A stretch of DNA of 64,000 bases, taken from positions 186,001-250,000 of the forward strand of contig NZ_MJBI02000002.1 in the NCBI RefSeq assembly GCF_002742385.2, written 5' to 3'. A model generated the notes under the pieces. That model was given only the letters and a program-made list of their open reading frames with translations. It was not told where the DNA came from and ran no database searches. The position numbers were made by a program, and so were the translations under genes. The stretch is from Macrococcoides goetzii. Lineage in GTDB: Bacteria > Bacillota > Bacilli > Staphylococcales > Staphylococcaceae. Positions 33,229-43,715 of this stretch are shown here, in pieces. Positions within the stretch are counted from its first letter, which is position 1. Each line of letters opens with the position of its first letter.

Positions 33229-36200
33229 ATGGCAATTGGTACGGGATTACGTTTTTTTAAACCTACAGAAAGATTTAATGGCAATTGGTCAGTTTTAGAA
33301 GAGAAGAGTCGTGAATGGGAGAAGATGTACCGTCAACGATGGAGTCATGATAAAGTCGTACGTACGACGCATGGGGTAAACTGTACAGGATCATGTTCAT
33401 GGAAAGTATTCGTTAAGAACGGCATTATCACTTGGGAAAATCAACAAATCGATTATCCTTCATGTGGTCCTGATATGCCTGAATTTGAACCGCGTGGGTG
33501 TCCACGTGGAGCATCATTCTCATGGTATGAATATTCTCCATTACGTATTAAGTTTCCATATGTACGTGGTGTATTATGGCGCCTTTGGCAACAAGCTTTA
33601 GAAGAACACGGAGACCCTGTTCGCGCCTGGCAATCAATCGTTGAAGACCCTGAGAAAGCACGTAGCTACAAACAAGCACGTGGTATGGGTGGACATGTAC
33701 GTGTTAATTGGCGAGAAGTCACACAACTAATTGCTGCACAATTAATCTATACGATTAAGAAATATGGTCCAGACCGTATTGCTGGATTTACACCAATTCC
33801 AGCAATGAGTATGATCAGTTACGCAGCTGGAGCACGTTTCATCTCATTATTAGGCGGAGAAATGTTATCGTTCTATGACTGGTATGCTGATTTACCACCA
33901 GCATCACCACAAATTTGGGGTGAACAAACAGACGTACCAGAATCAAGTGACTGGTATAACGCGGGTTATATTATTATGTGGGGTTCTAACGTACCATTAA
34001 CGCGTACACCGGATGCTCATTTTATGACAGAAGTACGTTATAAAGGTACGAAAGTAGTTTCTGTCGCACCTGACTATGCTGAAAACGTTAAATTTGCAGA
34101 TAACTGGTTAGCGCCAAACCCTGGTACAGATGCAGCGCTGGCACAAGCAATGACGCACGTTATTTTAGATGAGTTCTATGAACAAAGGCAAGAACCGATG
34201 TTCATTAACTATGCAAAACAATATACAGATATGCCGTTCTTAATCATGTTAGATGAACATGAAGATACATTAAAAGCAGGTCGATTCTTACGTTCAAGTG
34301 ACTTAGGTGACACAAGTGAACATAGTGAATGGAAACCTGTGGTATTCGATGATATTTCTAAACAAATCGTTGTACCGAATGGAACAATGGGACAACGTTG
34401 GGAAAAAGATGTAAAATGGAATATCAAATTAGAAACAGCTGACGGTACAAAAATTGATCCAGCAATGACAATTAAAGAAAAAGAACATGAAGTTGTTGAA
34501 ATTGTGTTCCCATTCTTTGATAATGCAGGCAACGGAACATTCAAACGCCCGATTGCTGCAAAGAAAGTAACATTAGCAAATGGAGAAACGAAATATGTAG
34601 CTACAATTTATGATTTAATGTTATCTCAATACGGTGTAAATCGCTTTAACACAGCTTTAGAAGCTAAAGGTTATGATGATAAAGATTCAATCTACACACC
34701 AGCATGGCAAGAAGCTGTTGCCGGCGTTAAACCTTCAGTCGTTGTTCAAATAGCACGTGAATTTGCACAAAATGCAATTGATACGGGTGGACGTTCAATG
34801 ATAATTATGGGTGCTGGTATTAACCACTGGTTTAACTCGGATACGATTTATCGTTCAGTATTAAATTTAGTAACGCTTTGTGCAACACAAGGTGTAAATG
34901 GTGGGGGATGGGCGCATTACGTAGGACAAGAAAAATGTCGTCCGATTGAAGGTTGGTCGACTATTGCATTCGCAAAAGATTGGCAAGCCCCACCGCGTCT
35001 ACAAAATGCAACGAGCTGGTTCTACTTTGCAACAGACCAATGGAAATATGAAGAAGCGGGTGTAGATACGCTAACATCACCACTTGCTGAAAACGTGAAG
35101 TTTAAACATCCAGCAGATTATAATGTATTAGCAGCCCGTTTAGGTTGGTTACCATCATATCCACAGTTTGATAAAAATAGTTTATTATTCGGTGAAGACG
35201 CACGTGATGCGGGTAACTTTACGAATGAAGAAGTATTGAAACGCGCTGTTGATTCTGTGAAATCTCGTGAAACGAAATTTGCAGTAGAAGATCCTGATGC
35301 GAAACAAAACCATCCAAAAACGTTATTCGTATGGCGTTCAAACTTAATTTCAAGTTCAGCGAAAGGTCAAGAGTACTTTATGAAACATTTATTAGGTACG
35401 AAGCATGGCTTACTTGCTGAACCGAATGAACGTGAGAAACCTGAAGAAATCACTTGGAGAGAAGATACAGAAGGTAAATTAGATTTACTTGTAGCACTTG
35501 ATTTCCGTATGACAACAACACCATTATATGCTGATGTCGTATTACCAGCTGCAACATGGTACGAAAAACATGATTTATCTTCAACAGATATGCATCCATT
35601 TGTCCATCCATTTAATCCAGCGGTTGATCCACTTTGGGAATCTAGAAGTGACTGGGATATTTATAAATCAATCGCAAAGACATTCTCTGAAATGTCAGAA
35701 CGTCATTTACCAGGTACATTTAAAGATGTCGTTACTGCACCACTTGCGCATGACTCTCAACAAGAGATTTCCACACCAATGGGTATCGTTCGTGATTGGA
35801 CGAAAGGTGAAGTTGAGCCAATTCCAGGTAAGACAATGCCAGGATTTGCAGTCGTAGATAGAACATATACAGATGTTTACGATAAATATATTTCAGTTGG
35901 ACCATTACTTGAAAACGGTAAAGTCGGTGCTCACGGTGTCGCATTCAGCGTTAAAGAGCAGTACGATGAATTACGTTCTATGGTAGGAACGTATGAAGAT
36001 GGTACAGTGAAGAATGGTAAACCAAGAATTGATACAGCAAAACGTGTCGCAGATGTTATCTTAAATGTATCTTCAGCAACGAATGGTCAAGTTTCTCAAA
36101 AATCATACGTAGACTTGGAAGAACAAACGGGTATGAAATTAAAAGATATTTCAGCAGAACGTGCAGCAGAAAAAATCACGTTTGCAAATATTACTGCACA

Positions 36201-36903
36201 ACCGCGTGAAGTAATTCCGACAGCAGTATTCCCGGGTTCAAACAAACTGGGTCGTCGTTATTCACCATTTACAACAAATATTGAAAGATTAGTACCTTTT
36301 AGAACGTTAACTGGACGTCAAAGTTACTACATCGATCATGAAGTATTCCAGCAACTTGGAGAAGCTTTACCAGTATACAAACCGACATTGCCTCCAATGG
36401 TATTCGGTACAAAAGATAAACAAATTAAAGGTGGCGTAGATAGCTTAGTATTACGTTACTTAACACCACACGGTAAGTGGAATATTCACTCAACATACCA
36501 AGATAATCTTCATATGTTAACGTTATTCCGCGGTGGTCCAACAGTTTGGATCAACAACGAAGATGCAGCAAGTCATAACATCAACGATAATGATTGGTTA
36601 GAAGTTTACAACAGAAATGGTTTAGTGACAGCACGTGCAGTTGTATCACATCGCATGCCACGTGGCACGATGTTTATGTATCACGCACAAGATAAACATA
36701 TTCAAACACCAGGTTCTGAAATTACAGATACACGTGGTGGTTCACACAATGCGCCAACACGTATTCACTTAAAGCCAACACAACTTGTTGGTGGTTACGC
36801 TCAAATTAGTTACGGATTCAACTACTACGGACCAATCGGAAATCAACGTGACGTTTATGTTGCTGTTCGTAAGATGAAGGAGGTTGATTGGCTTGAAGAT
36901 TAA
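33229..36903 (+). CDS. narG: Respiratory nitrate reductase alpha subunit NarG
   Basis: Catalytic Mo-bisMGD subunit, 1224 residues, reducing nitrate to nitrite at the inner face of the membrane. The N-terminal HGVNCTGSCSWKV motif with its His and Cys residues and a Cys at PRGCPRG bind the FS0 cluster. YDWYADLPPASPQIWGEQTD carries the Asp that ligates molybdenum. The C-terminal molybdopterin-dinucleotide domain is present, so the protein is full length. RBS AAAGGAG before ATG 33229. First gene of narGHJI; the end overlaps the narH RBS and start. Confidence 0.97.
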   Translation: MAIGTGLRFFKPTERFNGNWSVLEEKSREWEKMYRQRWSHDKVVRTTHGVNCTGSCSWKVFVKNGIITWENQQIDYPSCGPDMPEFEPRGCPRGASFSWYEYSPLRIKFPYVRGVLWRLWQQALEEHGDPVRAWQSIVEDPEKARSYKQARGMGGHVRVNWREVTQLIAAQLIYTIKKYGPDRIAGFTPIPAMSMISYAAGARFISLLGGEMLSFYDWYADLPPASPQIWGEQTDVPESSDWYNAGYIIMWGSNVPLTRTPDAHFMTEVRYKGTKVVSVAPDYAENVKFADNWLAPNPGTDAALAQAMTHVILDEFYEQRQEPMFINYAKQYTDMPFLIMLDEHEDTLKAGRFLRSSDLGDTSEHSEWKPVVFDDISKQIVVPNGTMGQRWEKDVKWNIKLETADGTKIDPAMTIKEKEHEVVEIVFPFFDNAGNGTFKRPIAAKKVTLANGETKYVATIYDLMLSQYGVNRFNTALEAKGYDDKDSIYTPAWQEAVAGVKPSVVVQIAREFAQNAIDTGGRSMIIMGAGINHWFNSDTIYRSVLNLVTLCATQGVNGGGWAHYVGQEKCRPIEGWSTIAFAKDWQAPPRLQNATSWFYFATDQWKYEEAGVDTLTSPLAENVKFKHPADYNVLAARLGWLPSYPQFDKNSLLFGEDARDAGNFTNEEVLKRAVDSVKSRETKFAVEDPDAKQNHPKTLFVWRSNLISSSAKGQEYFMKHLLGTKHGLLAEPNEREKPEEITWREDTEGKLDLLVALDFRMTTTPLYADVVLPAATWYEKHDLSSTDMHPFVHPFNPAVDPLWESRSDWDIYKSIAKTFSEMSERHLPGTFKDVVTAPLAHDSQQEISTPMGIVRDWTKGEVEPIPGKTMPGFAVVDRTYTDVYDKYISVGPLLENGKVGAHGVAFSVKEQYDELRSMVGTYEDGTVKNGKPRIDTAKRVADVILNVSSATNGQVSQKSYVDLEEQTGMKLKDISAERAAEKITFANITAQPREVIPTAVFPGSNKLGRRYSPFTTNIERLVPFRTLTGRQSYYIDHEVFQQLGEALPVYKPTLPPMVFGTKDKQIKGGVDSLVLRYLTPHGKWNIHSTYQDNLHMLTLFRGGPTVWINNEDAASHNINDNDWLEVYNRNGLVTARAVVSHRMPRGTMFMYHAQDKHIQTPGSEITDTRGGSHNAPTRIHLKPTQLVGGYAQISYGFNYYGPIGNQRDVYVAVRKMKEVDWLED

Positions 36904-38443
36904 AGCTCAAGTTGCAATGGTAATGAATTTAGATAAATGTATCGGTTGTCATACATGTAGTGTTACGTGTAAAACAACGTGGACAAACCGTCCCGGTGCT
37001 GAATATATGTGGTTTAATAACGTTGAAACGAAACCGGGTATCGGTTATCCGAAACGTTGGGAAGATCAGGAGCAATATAAAGGTGGTTGGCAATTAAGCA
37101 AGAAAGGAAAGTTAGAGCTGAAATCAGGCTCTAAACTTTCTAAAATTGCTTTAGGTAAAATCTTCTACAACCCAGATATGCCTGAAATGAAAGATTACTA
37201 TGAGCCATGGACATACAACTATGCAGATTTAACAAATGCAAAAGAGAAAAAACATTCTCCAGTTGCACGTGCTGAATCATTAGTTACAGGTAAGAAAATG
37301 GACTTAGAATGGGGACCAAACTGGGAAGATGATTTAGCTGGTGCACACATTACTGGACCAACTGACCCTAACATTGAAAAAATTGAAGAAGAAATCAAAT
37401 TCAATTTTGAACAAACATTTATGATGTACTTACCACGACTTTGTGAACATTGTTTAAATCCAGCTTGTGTGGCAAGTTGTCCAAGTGGTGCGATGTACAA
37501 ACGCGATGAAGATGGTATCGTTCTTGTTGACCAAGATGCTTGTCGTGGATGGCGTTATTGTATGACAGGTTGCCCGTACAAAAAGGTTTACTTCAACTGG
37601 AAAACGAATAAAGCTGAAAAATGTACATTCTGTTTCCCACGTGTTGAAGCAGGATTGCCTACTGTATGTTCAGAAACTTGTACAGGTCGTATGCGTTATT
37701 TAGGCGTGTTATTATACGATGCAGATAAAGTACTAGAAGCAGCTTCTGTAACCGATGAGAAAGATTTATATCAATCACAATTAGATTTATTCTTAGATCC
37801 ACATGATCCAGAAATCATTGCTCAAGCAGAACGCGATGGTATTAGTATGGAGTGGATTGAAGCAGCACAAAACTCACCAGTGTATAAACTTGCAATTGAG
37901 TATAAATTAGCATTCCCATTACATCCTGAGTACCGTACACTACCAATGGTTTGGTACTGTCCACCACTTAGCCCAATCATGAACTACTTCGAAGGGAAAG
38001 ATTCAATTAAGAATCCAGATATGATTTTCCCTGCAATCGAAGAAATGCGTTTACCAATTCAATATTTAGCGAATATGCTGACAGCAGGAGATGCTGAAAC
38101 AGTGAAGCGCGCATTACAAAAAATGGCCATGATGCGTAGTTATATGAGAGCAATTTCAAGCGGTAAAGATTTCGATGAATCACGCTTAGACCGTGTTGGT
38201 TTAACAGCACAACAAGTAAAAGCAATGTATCGCTTACTTGCAATTGCTAAACATGAAGATCGTTTCGTCGTTCCAACATCACATAAAGAAGGTTATGTAA
38301 ATACGTATAGCGCTCAAGGTGGCGAAGGTTATACAAGTGACAACTTCGGAGCAGATTGTGATGGTTGTGGACCAGTACCAGCTGGTAAATCAGGAAAAGA
38401 AGTGTATGAAGATAACTTCTACGGAGGCATTTGGCGTGATTGA
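36893..38443 (+). CDS. narH: Respiratory nitrate reductase beta subunit NarH
   Basis: Iron-sulfur subunit of 516 residues carrying electrons from NarI to NarG. Four Cys groups are visible: CIGCHTCSVTC, CEHCLNPACVASCPSGA, CRGWRYCMTGCPYKK (Trp replaces one Cys, giving the 3Fe-4S cluster) and CTFCFPRVEAGLPTVCSETC. The start is TTG 36893 (MKIKAQVAMV), nine bases after AAGGAGG at the end of narG; TTG 36884 abuts that RBS. The stop overlaps narJ. Confidence 0.96.
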   Translation: MKIKAQVAMVMNLDKCIGCHTCSVTCKTTWTNRPGAEYMWFNNVETKPGIGYPKRWEDQEQYKGGWQLSKKGKLELKSGSKLSKIALGKIFYNPDMPEMKDYYEPWTYNYADLTNAKEKKHSPVARAESLVTGKKMDLEWGPNWEDDLAGAHITGPTDPNIEKIEEEIKFNFEQTFMMYLPRLCEHCLNPACVASCPSGAMYKRDEDGIVLVDQDACRGWRYCMTGCPYKKVYFNWKTNKAEKCTFCFPRVEAGLPTVCSETCTGRMRYLGVLLYDADKVLEAASVTDEKDLYQSQLDLFLDPHDPEIIAQAERDGISMEWIEAAQNSPVYKLAIEYKLAFPLHPEYRTLPMVWYCPPLSPIMNYFEGKDSIKNPDMIFPAIEEMRLPIQYLANMLTAGDAETVKRALQKMAMMRSYMRAISSGKDFDESRLDRVGLTAQQVKAMYRLLAIAKHEDRFVVPTSHKEGYVNTYSAQGGEGYTSDNFGADCDGCGPVPAGKSGKEVYEDNFYGGIWRD

Positions 38444-39014
38444 TTTAAATAAATTATACGAGTATAAAAAGTCATTCGGATTTTTTAGCCACCAGCTCGT
38501 TTATCCTGAAAAATTAAACTTTCATCCCAGAGAATTTGAAGGTGTGTTTGATAACAATCATCCAGCTTATGAAGCAGTAAACCAATACTGGAAAGATATG
38601 CATGAAATTAGTCTGTCAGAAATACAGGAAGTCTATACGTCTACATTCGATTTTGAGAAGAAGACGACACTATATATGACATTCGTGAAGTTCGAAGACA
38701 AAAAAGAGCGCGGACAAATGCTCGCACGATTAAAAGTATTATATGAAATGTTCGGTTTAGAAATGCCGTCATCTGAGCTATCGGATTTCTTACCATTAAT
38801 GTGTGAATTTATCTATGCAGCTGAATGGCGTGGTGATGATCGTGCTGAAGAAAGTATGCAACTTGTACTAATGGTCATTGAAGACGGTACGTATAATTTA
38901 CTAAATGCGTTAGAGCAAATTCAAAGTCCATACTACAATTTAATCCTTGCTATTCGTGAAACTTGTAAAGCGTGTCTATCAGTAGACGAAAAAGAGGTGA
39001 CATCACATGCTTAG
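38436..39014 (+). CDS. narJ: Nitrate reductase assembly chaperone NarJ
   Basis: Cytoplasmic chaperone of the TorD/DmsD/NarJ fold, 192 residues, needed for cofactor insertion into NarG before membrane attachment. It is helical, with FSHQLVYPEKLNFHP near the start and SELSDFLPLMCEFIY in the middle, as in other NarJ proteins. GTG 38436 (MIDLNKLYEY) is the start, behind GGAGGC within the end of narH. It overlaps narI by eight bases. Confidence 0.93.
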   Translation: MIDLNKLYEYKKSFGFFSHQLVYPEKLNFHPREFEGVFDNNHPAYEAVNQYWKDMHEISLSEIQEVYTSTFDFEKKTTLYMTFVKFEDKKERGQMLARLKVLYEMFGLEMPSSELSDFLPLMCEFIYAAEWRGDDRAEESMQLVLMVIEDGTYNLLNALEQIQSPYYNLILAIRETCKACLSVDEKEVTSHA

Positions 39015-39681
39015 TCAATTACTATGGGTAATCTTTCCGTACGCATGTATTGCTATATTTATCATCGGTCATATTTTCCGATTTAAGTATGATCAGTTCT
39101 CCTGGACTGCAAAATCAAGTGAGTTTGTAGAAAAGAAACAATTGATGTGGGGTAGTATTCTATTTCACTTAGGTATTATTCCCGTTATTATGGGACATAT
39201 TGTCGGACTTGGCATTCCTGCAAACTGGTTAAGAGCAATTGGTATAAATGATCATATCTATCATATCGGAGCGGTATACATTGGAAGTATTTTTGGTATT
39301 GTAACGTTAATCGGTATGTTATTATTAACAGCAAGACGTATCACGAATCAAAATGTAAGACATTTAAGTTCTGCTTCAGACATATTAGTAAACTTATTGT
39401 TATTGTTGATTGTATTCTTAGGTTGCTATTCAACAATTGTAACAAATGCTACTACGCCAGATTTTGATTATCGTGCGACTATTTCAGAATGGTTTAGAGG
39501 CTTGTTAATTCTTAGACCTCAGGCAGAATTTATGTTAAATGTGCCACTAGCATTCAAACTGCATGTCATCTCTGGATTCTTAATTACAGCATTATGGCCA
39601 TTTACGCGTTTAGTTCATGTTTGGAGTGTACCAGTCAACTACGTTGGGCGTAGCCATATCATTTATCGTAAACATAAATAA
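39007..39681 (+). CDS. narI: Respiratory nitrate reductase gamma subunit NarI
   Basis: Di-heme cytochrome b membrane anchor of 224 residues with five helices. His residues for heme b lie in FHLGIIPVIMGHIVG and in FKLHVISGFLITALWPFTRLVHVWS. It oxidises menaquinol and passes electrons to NarH. RBS AAAGAGGTG lies within narJ. nreA begins 16 bp after the stop, so the reductase and sensor genes are probably one transcript. Confidence 0.96.
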   Translation: MLSQLLWVIFPYACIAIFIIGHIFRFKYDQFSWTAKSSEFVEKKQLMWGSILFHLGIIPVIMGHIVGLGIPANWLRAIGINDHIYHIGAVYIGSIFGIVTLIGMLLLTARRITNQNVRHLSSASDILVNLLLLLIVFLGCYSTIVTNATTPDFDYRATISEWFRGLLILRPQAEFMLNVPLAFKLHVISGFLITALWPFTRLVHVWSVPVNYVGRSHIIYRKHK

Positions 39682-39697
39682 TATTGGGAGGGTAAGC

Positions 39698-40168
39698 ATG
39701 GATACAATTATGATGCATAATTATCAAGAGAAAGTTGATCAATTAAGGGATAAATTAAATGTAGATTTTGTTGGACTTGCGATGCCCTCTGATTTAATCT
39801 CGCAAACAGATATTCATTGGACGTTTGTATCAGGCGCTACAAATGAACGTTACAAAAGAATAGAACTCCAAAAGGGGAAAGGAATAGCCGGATTTGTTCT
39901 CAAATCCGGCCGTTCTTGGATTGAATTAGATGTATCTACTAGTAGTATCGCAACACATATATTTGACTTCCCGATTGTTCGCTTTGAATCACTTACAAAT
40001 TTTATGGCATTGCCACTTTGGAAATACAATAAAGTTGCAGCTGTCTTACTCATGGGCAATAGGGAGAACAAGCCTTTTGATTTAGCAATTTATGATGAAA
40101 CTAACAGGGAACTAGATAAAGGATTGGGTGCTTTCTACCGTAAGGATGTGATCAATAGTGCCACTTAA
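39698..40168 (+). CDS. nreA: Nitrate sensor protein NreA (GAF domain)
   Basis: GAF-domain protein of 156 residues that binds nitrate and relieves its inhibition of NreB kinase activity. KGKGIAGFVLKSGRSWIELD and FPIVRFESLTNFMALPLW are the main GAF segments. ATG 39698 follows GGGAGGG by five bases; a longer frame reaching into narI has no RBS. It overlaps nreB by 11 bases. Confidence 0.92.
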   Translation: MDTIMMHNYQEKVDQLRDKLNVDFVGLAMPSDLISQTDIHWTFVSGATNERYKRIELQKGKGIAGFVLKSGRSWIELDVSTSSIATHIFDFPIVRFESLTNFMALPLWKYNKVAAVLLMGNRENKPFDLAIYDETNRELDKGLGAFYRKDVINSAT

Positions 40169-41198
40169 CTCTAACCACTATAATGACACATTATTAGAAG
40201 AATTAATTAAAAGTTATTATAATGATACTGATGAATTGATTATTTTCATTAATGCAAATAATACAATTTTAACGATGAATGATGCTGCAAAGCGTGTGCT
40301 AAATTATGCATCAAATCTCGACGCATTGTTAGAGAGCTTTTGTTCAACTTGTATGGGGTATACGAATGAGCATGCACTCATGACTTGTATGAATTGTTTT
40401 ATAAAAGTTAATCAAGATAGGCAGTCTTTTCAACTTTTCTTAAAGAATGAGAACGGTGAGCCTGTGGCATATTCAGCTGCTTACGTCGTATTAAATAATA
40501 CACCGCAAGTGAAAGTATTAACGCTTCAAAACGTATCACCGCAATTAAGAACGCAAGAAATGTTGCATCAAAAGACAATCACAAAAAAGATTATCAATGC
40601 ACAGGAGAATGAAAGAAAGAGGATTTCTCGTGAATTACATGATAGTGTTATTCAGGAAATGCTAAACGTCGTTGTAGATTTAAGATTAATTAAATATAAA
40701 ACTGATGAAGAATTAGACAAACATGTGCAACTGATTGAAGGTTCTATGTCACGACTGATGAATGATATTAGAAATTTATCAGTTGAACTTAGACCTTCTT
40801 CACTTGATGATTTAGGTCTTGTTGCAGCTTTTCGTTCTCATTTCAAACAACTTGAAAAAAATTATGGATTAGAAGTATTGTTTGCTACGAATTTAAATTC
40901 AGAGCGTTTTTCGAGTGAAATTGAAACAGCAGTTTATCGTATTATGCAAGAAGCGATTTTAAATGCTCTAAAGTATGCAAATGTTGATGAAGTTCACGTA
41001 TTAGTTCAAAAAGAAAAGGAAGAACTTATCCTGGAAATCAGTGATAATGGAGATGGATTTGAAATTGGAGCAACACCAAAAGGGTCTGGATTAGGCTTAT
41101 TTGGTATGCAGGAAAGAGCTGAAATAGTAGGTGGCTCTGTAATTATTAACAGTGAGAAAGGTAAGGGAACATTTATTACACTCACCATCCCACTGTAG
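40158..41198 (+). CDS. nreB: Oxygen-sensing histidine kinase NreB
   Basis: Cytoplasmic kinase of 346 residues with no membrane helix. A PAS domain (about 1-130) holds four Cys in the pattern CxxC-x11-CxxC ([19 protein letters not shown]), the ligands of the oxygen-labile 4Fe-4S cluster. The HisKA_3 motif [21 protein letters not shown] and a HATPase domain with ISDNGDGF and [12 protein letters not shown] follow. The start is GTG 40158 behind AAGGATGTGAT. The kinase phosphorylates NreC when oxygen is absent. Confidence 0.95.
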   Translation: MPLNSNHYNDTLLEELIKSYYNDTDELIIFINANNTILTMNDAAKRVLNYASNLDALLESFCSTCMGYTNEHALMTCMNCFIKVNQDRQSFQLFLKNENGEPVAYSAAYVVLNNTPQVKVLTLQNVSPQLRTQEMLHQKTITKKIINAQENERKRISRELHDSVIQEMLNVVVDLRLIKYKTDEELDKHVQLIEGSMSRLMNDIRNLSVELRPSSLDDLGLVAAFRSHFKQLEKNYGLEVLFATNLNSERFSSEIETAVYRIMQEAILNALKYANVDEVHVLVQKEKEELILEISDNGDGFEIGATPKGSGLGLFGMQERAEIVGGSVIINSEKGKGTFITLTIPL

Positions 41199-41208
41199 GG
41201 GGATTAAC

Positions 41209-41859
41209 ATGAAGATAGTAATCGCGGACGATCATGCGGTTGTTAGGACAGGATTTTCGATGATTCTAAATTATCAGGAAGACATGGAAGTAGTAGCAAC
41301 AGCTGCAGATGGACTAGAAGCTTTTCAAGTCGTTGCAACACATAAACCAGACGTCTTAATTATGGATTTGAGTATGCCGCCAGGTGAATCTGGATTAATT
41401 GCGACAGGTAAGATTAAAGATGCTTTTCCAGATACGAAAATATTAATCCTGACGATGTATGATGATGATGAATATTTATTCCATGTACTGAAGAATGGTG
41501 CGAATGGATACATATTAAAGAACGCACCAGATGAAGAATTAGTGCAGGCAGTTAAGACTGTCTATTCTGGTGATACATATATCGATCCGAAAATGGCAAC
41601 ATCGCTAGTGCATGAATTGATTCATCACGATAGTGAGTATTCAGCAAAAAATGATCATCTTAAAATATTGTCAAAGAGAGAATTAGAAATTTTACCGCTA
41701 ATTGCAAAAGGTTATGGGAATAAAGAAATTGCAGAAATGCTCTTTGTATCTGTGAAAACAGTTGAAGCACATAAAGCTAGAATTATGGACAAGTTACAGT
41801 TGAAATCAAAGCCTGAACTTGTTGAATATGCATTGAAAAAGAAATTATTAGACTTTTAG
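41209..41859 (+). CDS. nreC: Response regulator NreC
   Basis: NarL-family regulator of 216 residues. The receiver has [12 protein letters not shown] and the phospho-acceptor Asp in [11 protein letters not shown]; the C-terminal LuxR-type helix-turn-helix is [38 protein letters not shown] 41209 lies 10 bp after the nreB stop with GGGGG as RBS. It is expected to activate narG and narT through the palindromes upstream of each. Confidence 0.95.
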   Translation: MKIVIADDHAVVRTGFSMILNYQEDMEVVATAADGLEAFQVVATHKPDVLIMDLSMPPGESGLIATGKIKDAFPDTKILILTMYDDDEYLFHVLKNGANGYILKNAPDEELVQAVKTVYSGDTYIDPKMATSLVHELIHHDSEYSAKNDHLKILSKRELEILPLIAKGYGNKEIAEMLFVSVKTVEAHKARIMDKLQLKSKPELVEYALKKKLLDF

Positions 41860-41870
41860 GACGTGGTAAT

Positions 41871-42377
41871 ATGCAACAGTTCCAATCAAAGATGAAAGCT
41901 TTACGCGTATTAGAAAATGAACATATGCTGATTAGAAGTTTAATGCATGAATGGTTTAGTGAAATGCAGATGATTAAGACATGTGCACCACTTGCACGAT
42001 TCGAACATGTGAATAATATCCGTAAACTCATCACAGCATTTATTCCAGTGCTCGTAAAGCATCAGGAGAAAGAATCAAGATTCTTTTTCCCGATACTAGG
42101 GAGTTATATTGGTACAGATCAAGGACCGATTATTACGATTGAAGCAGAACACGATGAAATGATGCAATACTTTGATCATTTTTTAGAAGTGACGAAAGTT
42201 ATGAATTACGAAGTAGATGACATACCTTTAATTATGCAGGATTTGAATGAAGGTTATGAAATTTGTATGGTTCATATGTATAAAGAGGAAAATGTACTGT
42301 TTCCGATGGCTGAGAAAGTCTTTAAGATTAAGGATGAAGCGTTGTTATTAGAAGTAGTGAATACGAAGATTATTTAA
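41871..42377 (+). CDS. Hemerythrin-like protein in the nre operon
   Basis: A 168-residue helical protein with HHE hemerythrin-type ligands: ENEHMLIRSLMHEW, VKHQEKESRFFFP, EAEHDEMMQYFDHF and HMYKEENVLFP. The pattern resembles the C-terminal domain of RIC/ScdA di-iron repair proteins, without their N-terminal DUF542 part. It starts 11 bp after nreC and ends at a terminator, so it is the last gene of the narG-nre transcript. I do not recall this gene between nreC and narT in the well-studied staphylococci. A role in NO or oxygen handling during nitrate respiration is inferred. Confidence 0.75.
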   Translation: MQQFQSKMKALRVLENEHMLIRSLMHEWFSEMQMIKTCAPLARFEHVNNIRKLITAFIPVLVKHQEKESRFFFPILGSYIGTDQGPIITIEAEHDEMMQYFDHFLEVTKVMNYEVDDIPLIMQDLNEGYEICMVHMYKEENVLFPMAEKVFKIKDEALLLEVVNTKII

Positions 42378-42426
42378 AATAACCAAACAATATGTGTTAA
42401 TCCATATTGTTTGGTTATTTTTTATT
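42377..42426 (+). terminator. Terminator between the hemerythrin-like gene and narT
   Basis: AAATAACCAAACAATATG pairs perfectly over 18 bp with 42403-42420, followed by Ts. It makes narT a separate transcript. Confidence 0.9.
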
Positions 42427-42431
42427 TTATA

Positions 42432-42467
42432 TAGGGAAACTTCCCTCACTATAGGGGAAATCCCCAA
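42432..42467 (+). promoter_or_regulatory. Two GC-rich palindromes before narT, candidate NreC sites
   Basis: AGGGAAACTTCCCT (42433-42446) and TAGGGGAAATCCCCAA (42452-42467) are both symmetric. The second is nearly identical to the downstream site before narG. Confidence 0.7.
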
Positions 42468-42540
42468 TTATATAAGAACATAAAAAATCTTAAAATAAGT
42501 TTGTATAAAAAATCACAAACTTATGAAAAGGGTGAATCGT

Positions 42541-43698
42541 ATGAACAAAGCATCGGGTAAAGTGCAGTTAACGTTACAAACATTCAGTTTACTTGCTGGA
42601 TTTATGGCATGGACAATTATCGCACCATTACTACCATTTATGTCTCAAGATTTTGCAATTCCTGAAAGTCAAAAAGCAATTATTTTAGCAATTCCAGTAA
42701 TCTTAGGATCAGTCTTACGTATCCCGTTAGGTTATTATGCAAACTTAATTGGTGCACGTAAAGTATTTTTAGGCGCATTTATTTTCTTATTAATTCCAGT
42801 GTTCTTACTTAGTATGGCGCAATCAACAATAATGTTAATGATTGCTGGTCTATTCTTAGGGGTGGGTGGAGCAATCTTCTCTGTTGGGGTTACAAGTGTT
42901 CCCAAATACTTCCCTAAAGAAAAACATGGTTTAGCAAATGGTATATACGGTATGGGTAATATCGGTACTGCCATTTCAGCATTCTTTGCACCACCTATTG
43001 CAAATGCAATCGGATGGAGTAACACTGTTAAATCATATTTAATCATTATGGCGTTATTTGCATTATTAAACTTCCTATTCGGTGATAAAGACGAACCTAA
43101 AGTGAAACAACCATTAATGGATCAAATTAAAGGTGTATTACCTGAATATAAACTTTATTTACTGAGTTTTTGGTACTTCATTACATTTGGTGCATTCGTA
43201 GCATTCGGTTTATTCTTACCAAACTTCTTAGTAAATAATTTCGGTATAGATAAAGTTGATGCTGGGATGCGTACAGGTACATTTATTGTCTTAGCAACAT
43301 TATTACGTCCTATCGGTGGTATTTTAGGAGATAAATTGCGTGCGATGGATGTATTAAAATTTGTATTTGTTGGATTAATTATTGGTGCGGTAATGTTATC
43401 AATCAACCATCAAATCTTCTTCTTTACAGCAGGCTGTTTAATTATCTCAGCTTGTGCTGGTTTAGGTAATGGACTAATCTTTAAATTAGCACCTACATAC
43501 TACTCTAAAGAAGCAGGTATCGTTAATGGTATCGTTTCAATGATGGGTGGTTTAGGTGGATTCTTCCCACCACTTGTTATTGCTGCATGTGCTGCAAACT
43601 TTGGTACAAACAAGCCAGCATTCGCATTCCTTGCAGTCTTTGGTATAATTGCCTTAATAACAATGTTCTGGATGGATAGAAAAGAAGGTAGAAAGTAA
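42541..43698 (+). CDS. narT: Nitrate transporter NarT (NarK/NasA family)
   Basis: MFS transporter of 385 residues with 12 helices that imports nitrate and/or exports nitrite. The nitrate signature appears twice as Gly-rich helices: [21 protein letters not shown] and [22 protein letters not shown] 42541 ([17 protein letters not shown]) is preferred, as AAAAGGGTGA lies five bases before; ATG 42523 precedes that RBS. moeB follows 17 bp downstream. Confidence 0.95.
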   Translation: MNKASGKVQLTLQTFSLLAGFMAWTIIAPLLPFMSQDFAIPESQKAIILAIPVILGSVLRIPLGYYANLIGARKVFLGAFIFLLIPVFLLSMAQSTIMLMIAGLFLGVGGAIFSVGVTSVPKYFPKEKHGLANGIYGMGNIGTAISAFFAPPIANAIGWSNTVKSYLIIMALFALLNFLFGDKDEPKVKQPLMDQIKGVLPEYKLYLLSFWYFITFGAFVAFGLFLPNFLVNNFGIDKVDAGMRTGTFIVLATLLRPIGGILGDKLRAMDVLKFVFVGLIIGAVMLSINHQIFFFTAGCLIISACAGLGNGLIFKLAPTYYSKEAGIVNGIVSMMGGLGGFFPPLVIAACAANFGTNKPAFAFLAVFGIIALITMFWMDRKEGRK

Positions 43699-43715
43699 AG
43701 AACTGAGGGATAGTC

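Noticed and set aside
34209..34544. Antisense frame within narG
   Set aside because: narG is a full-length conserved coding region here; the frame has no independent support.
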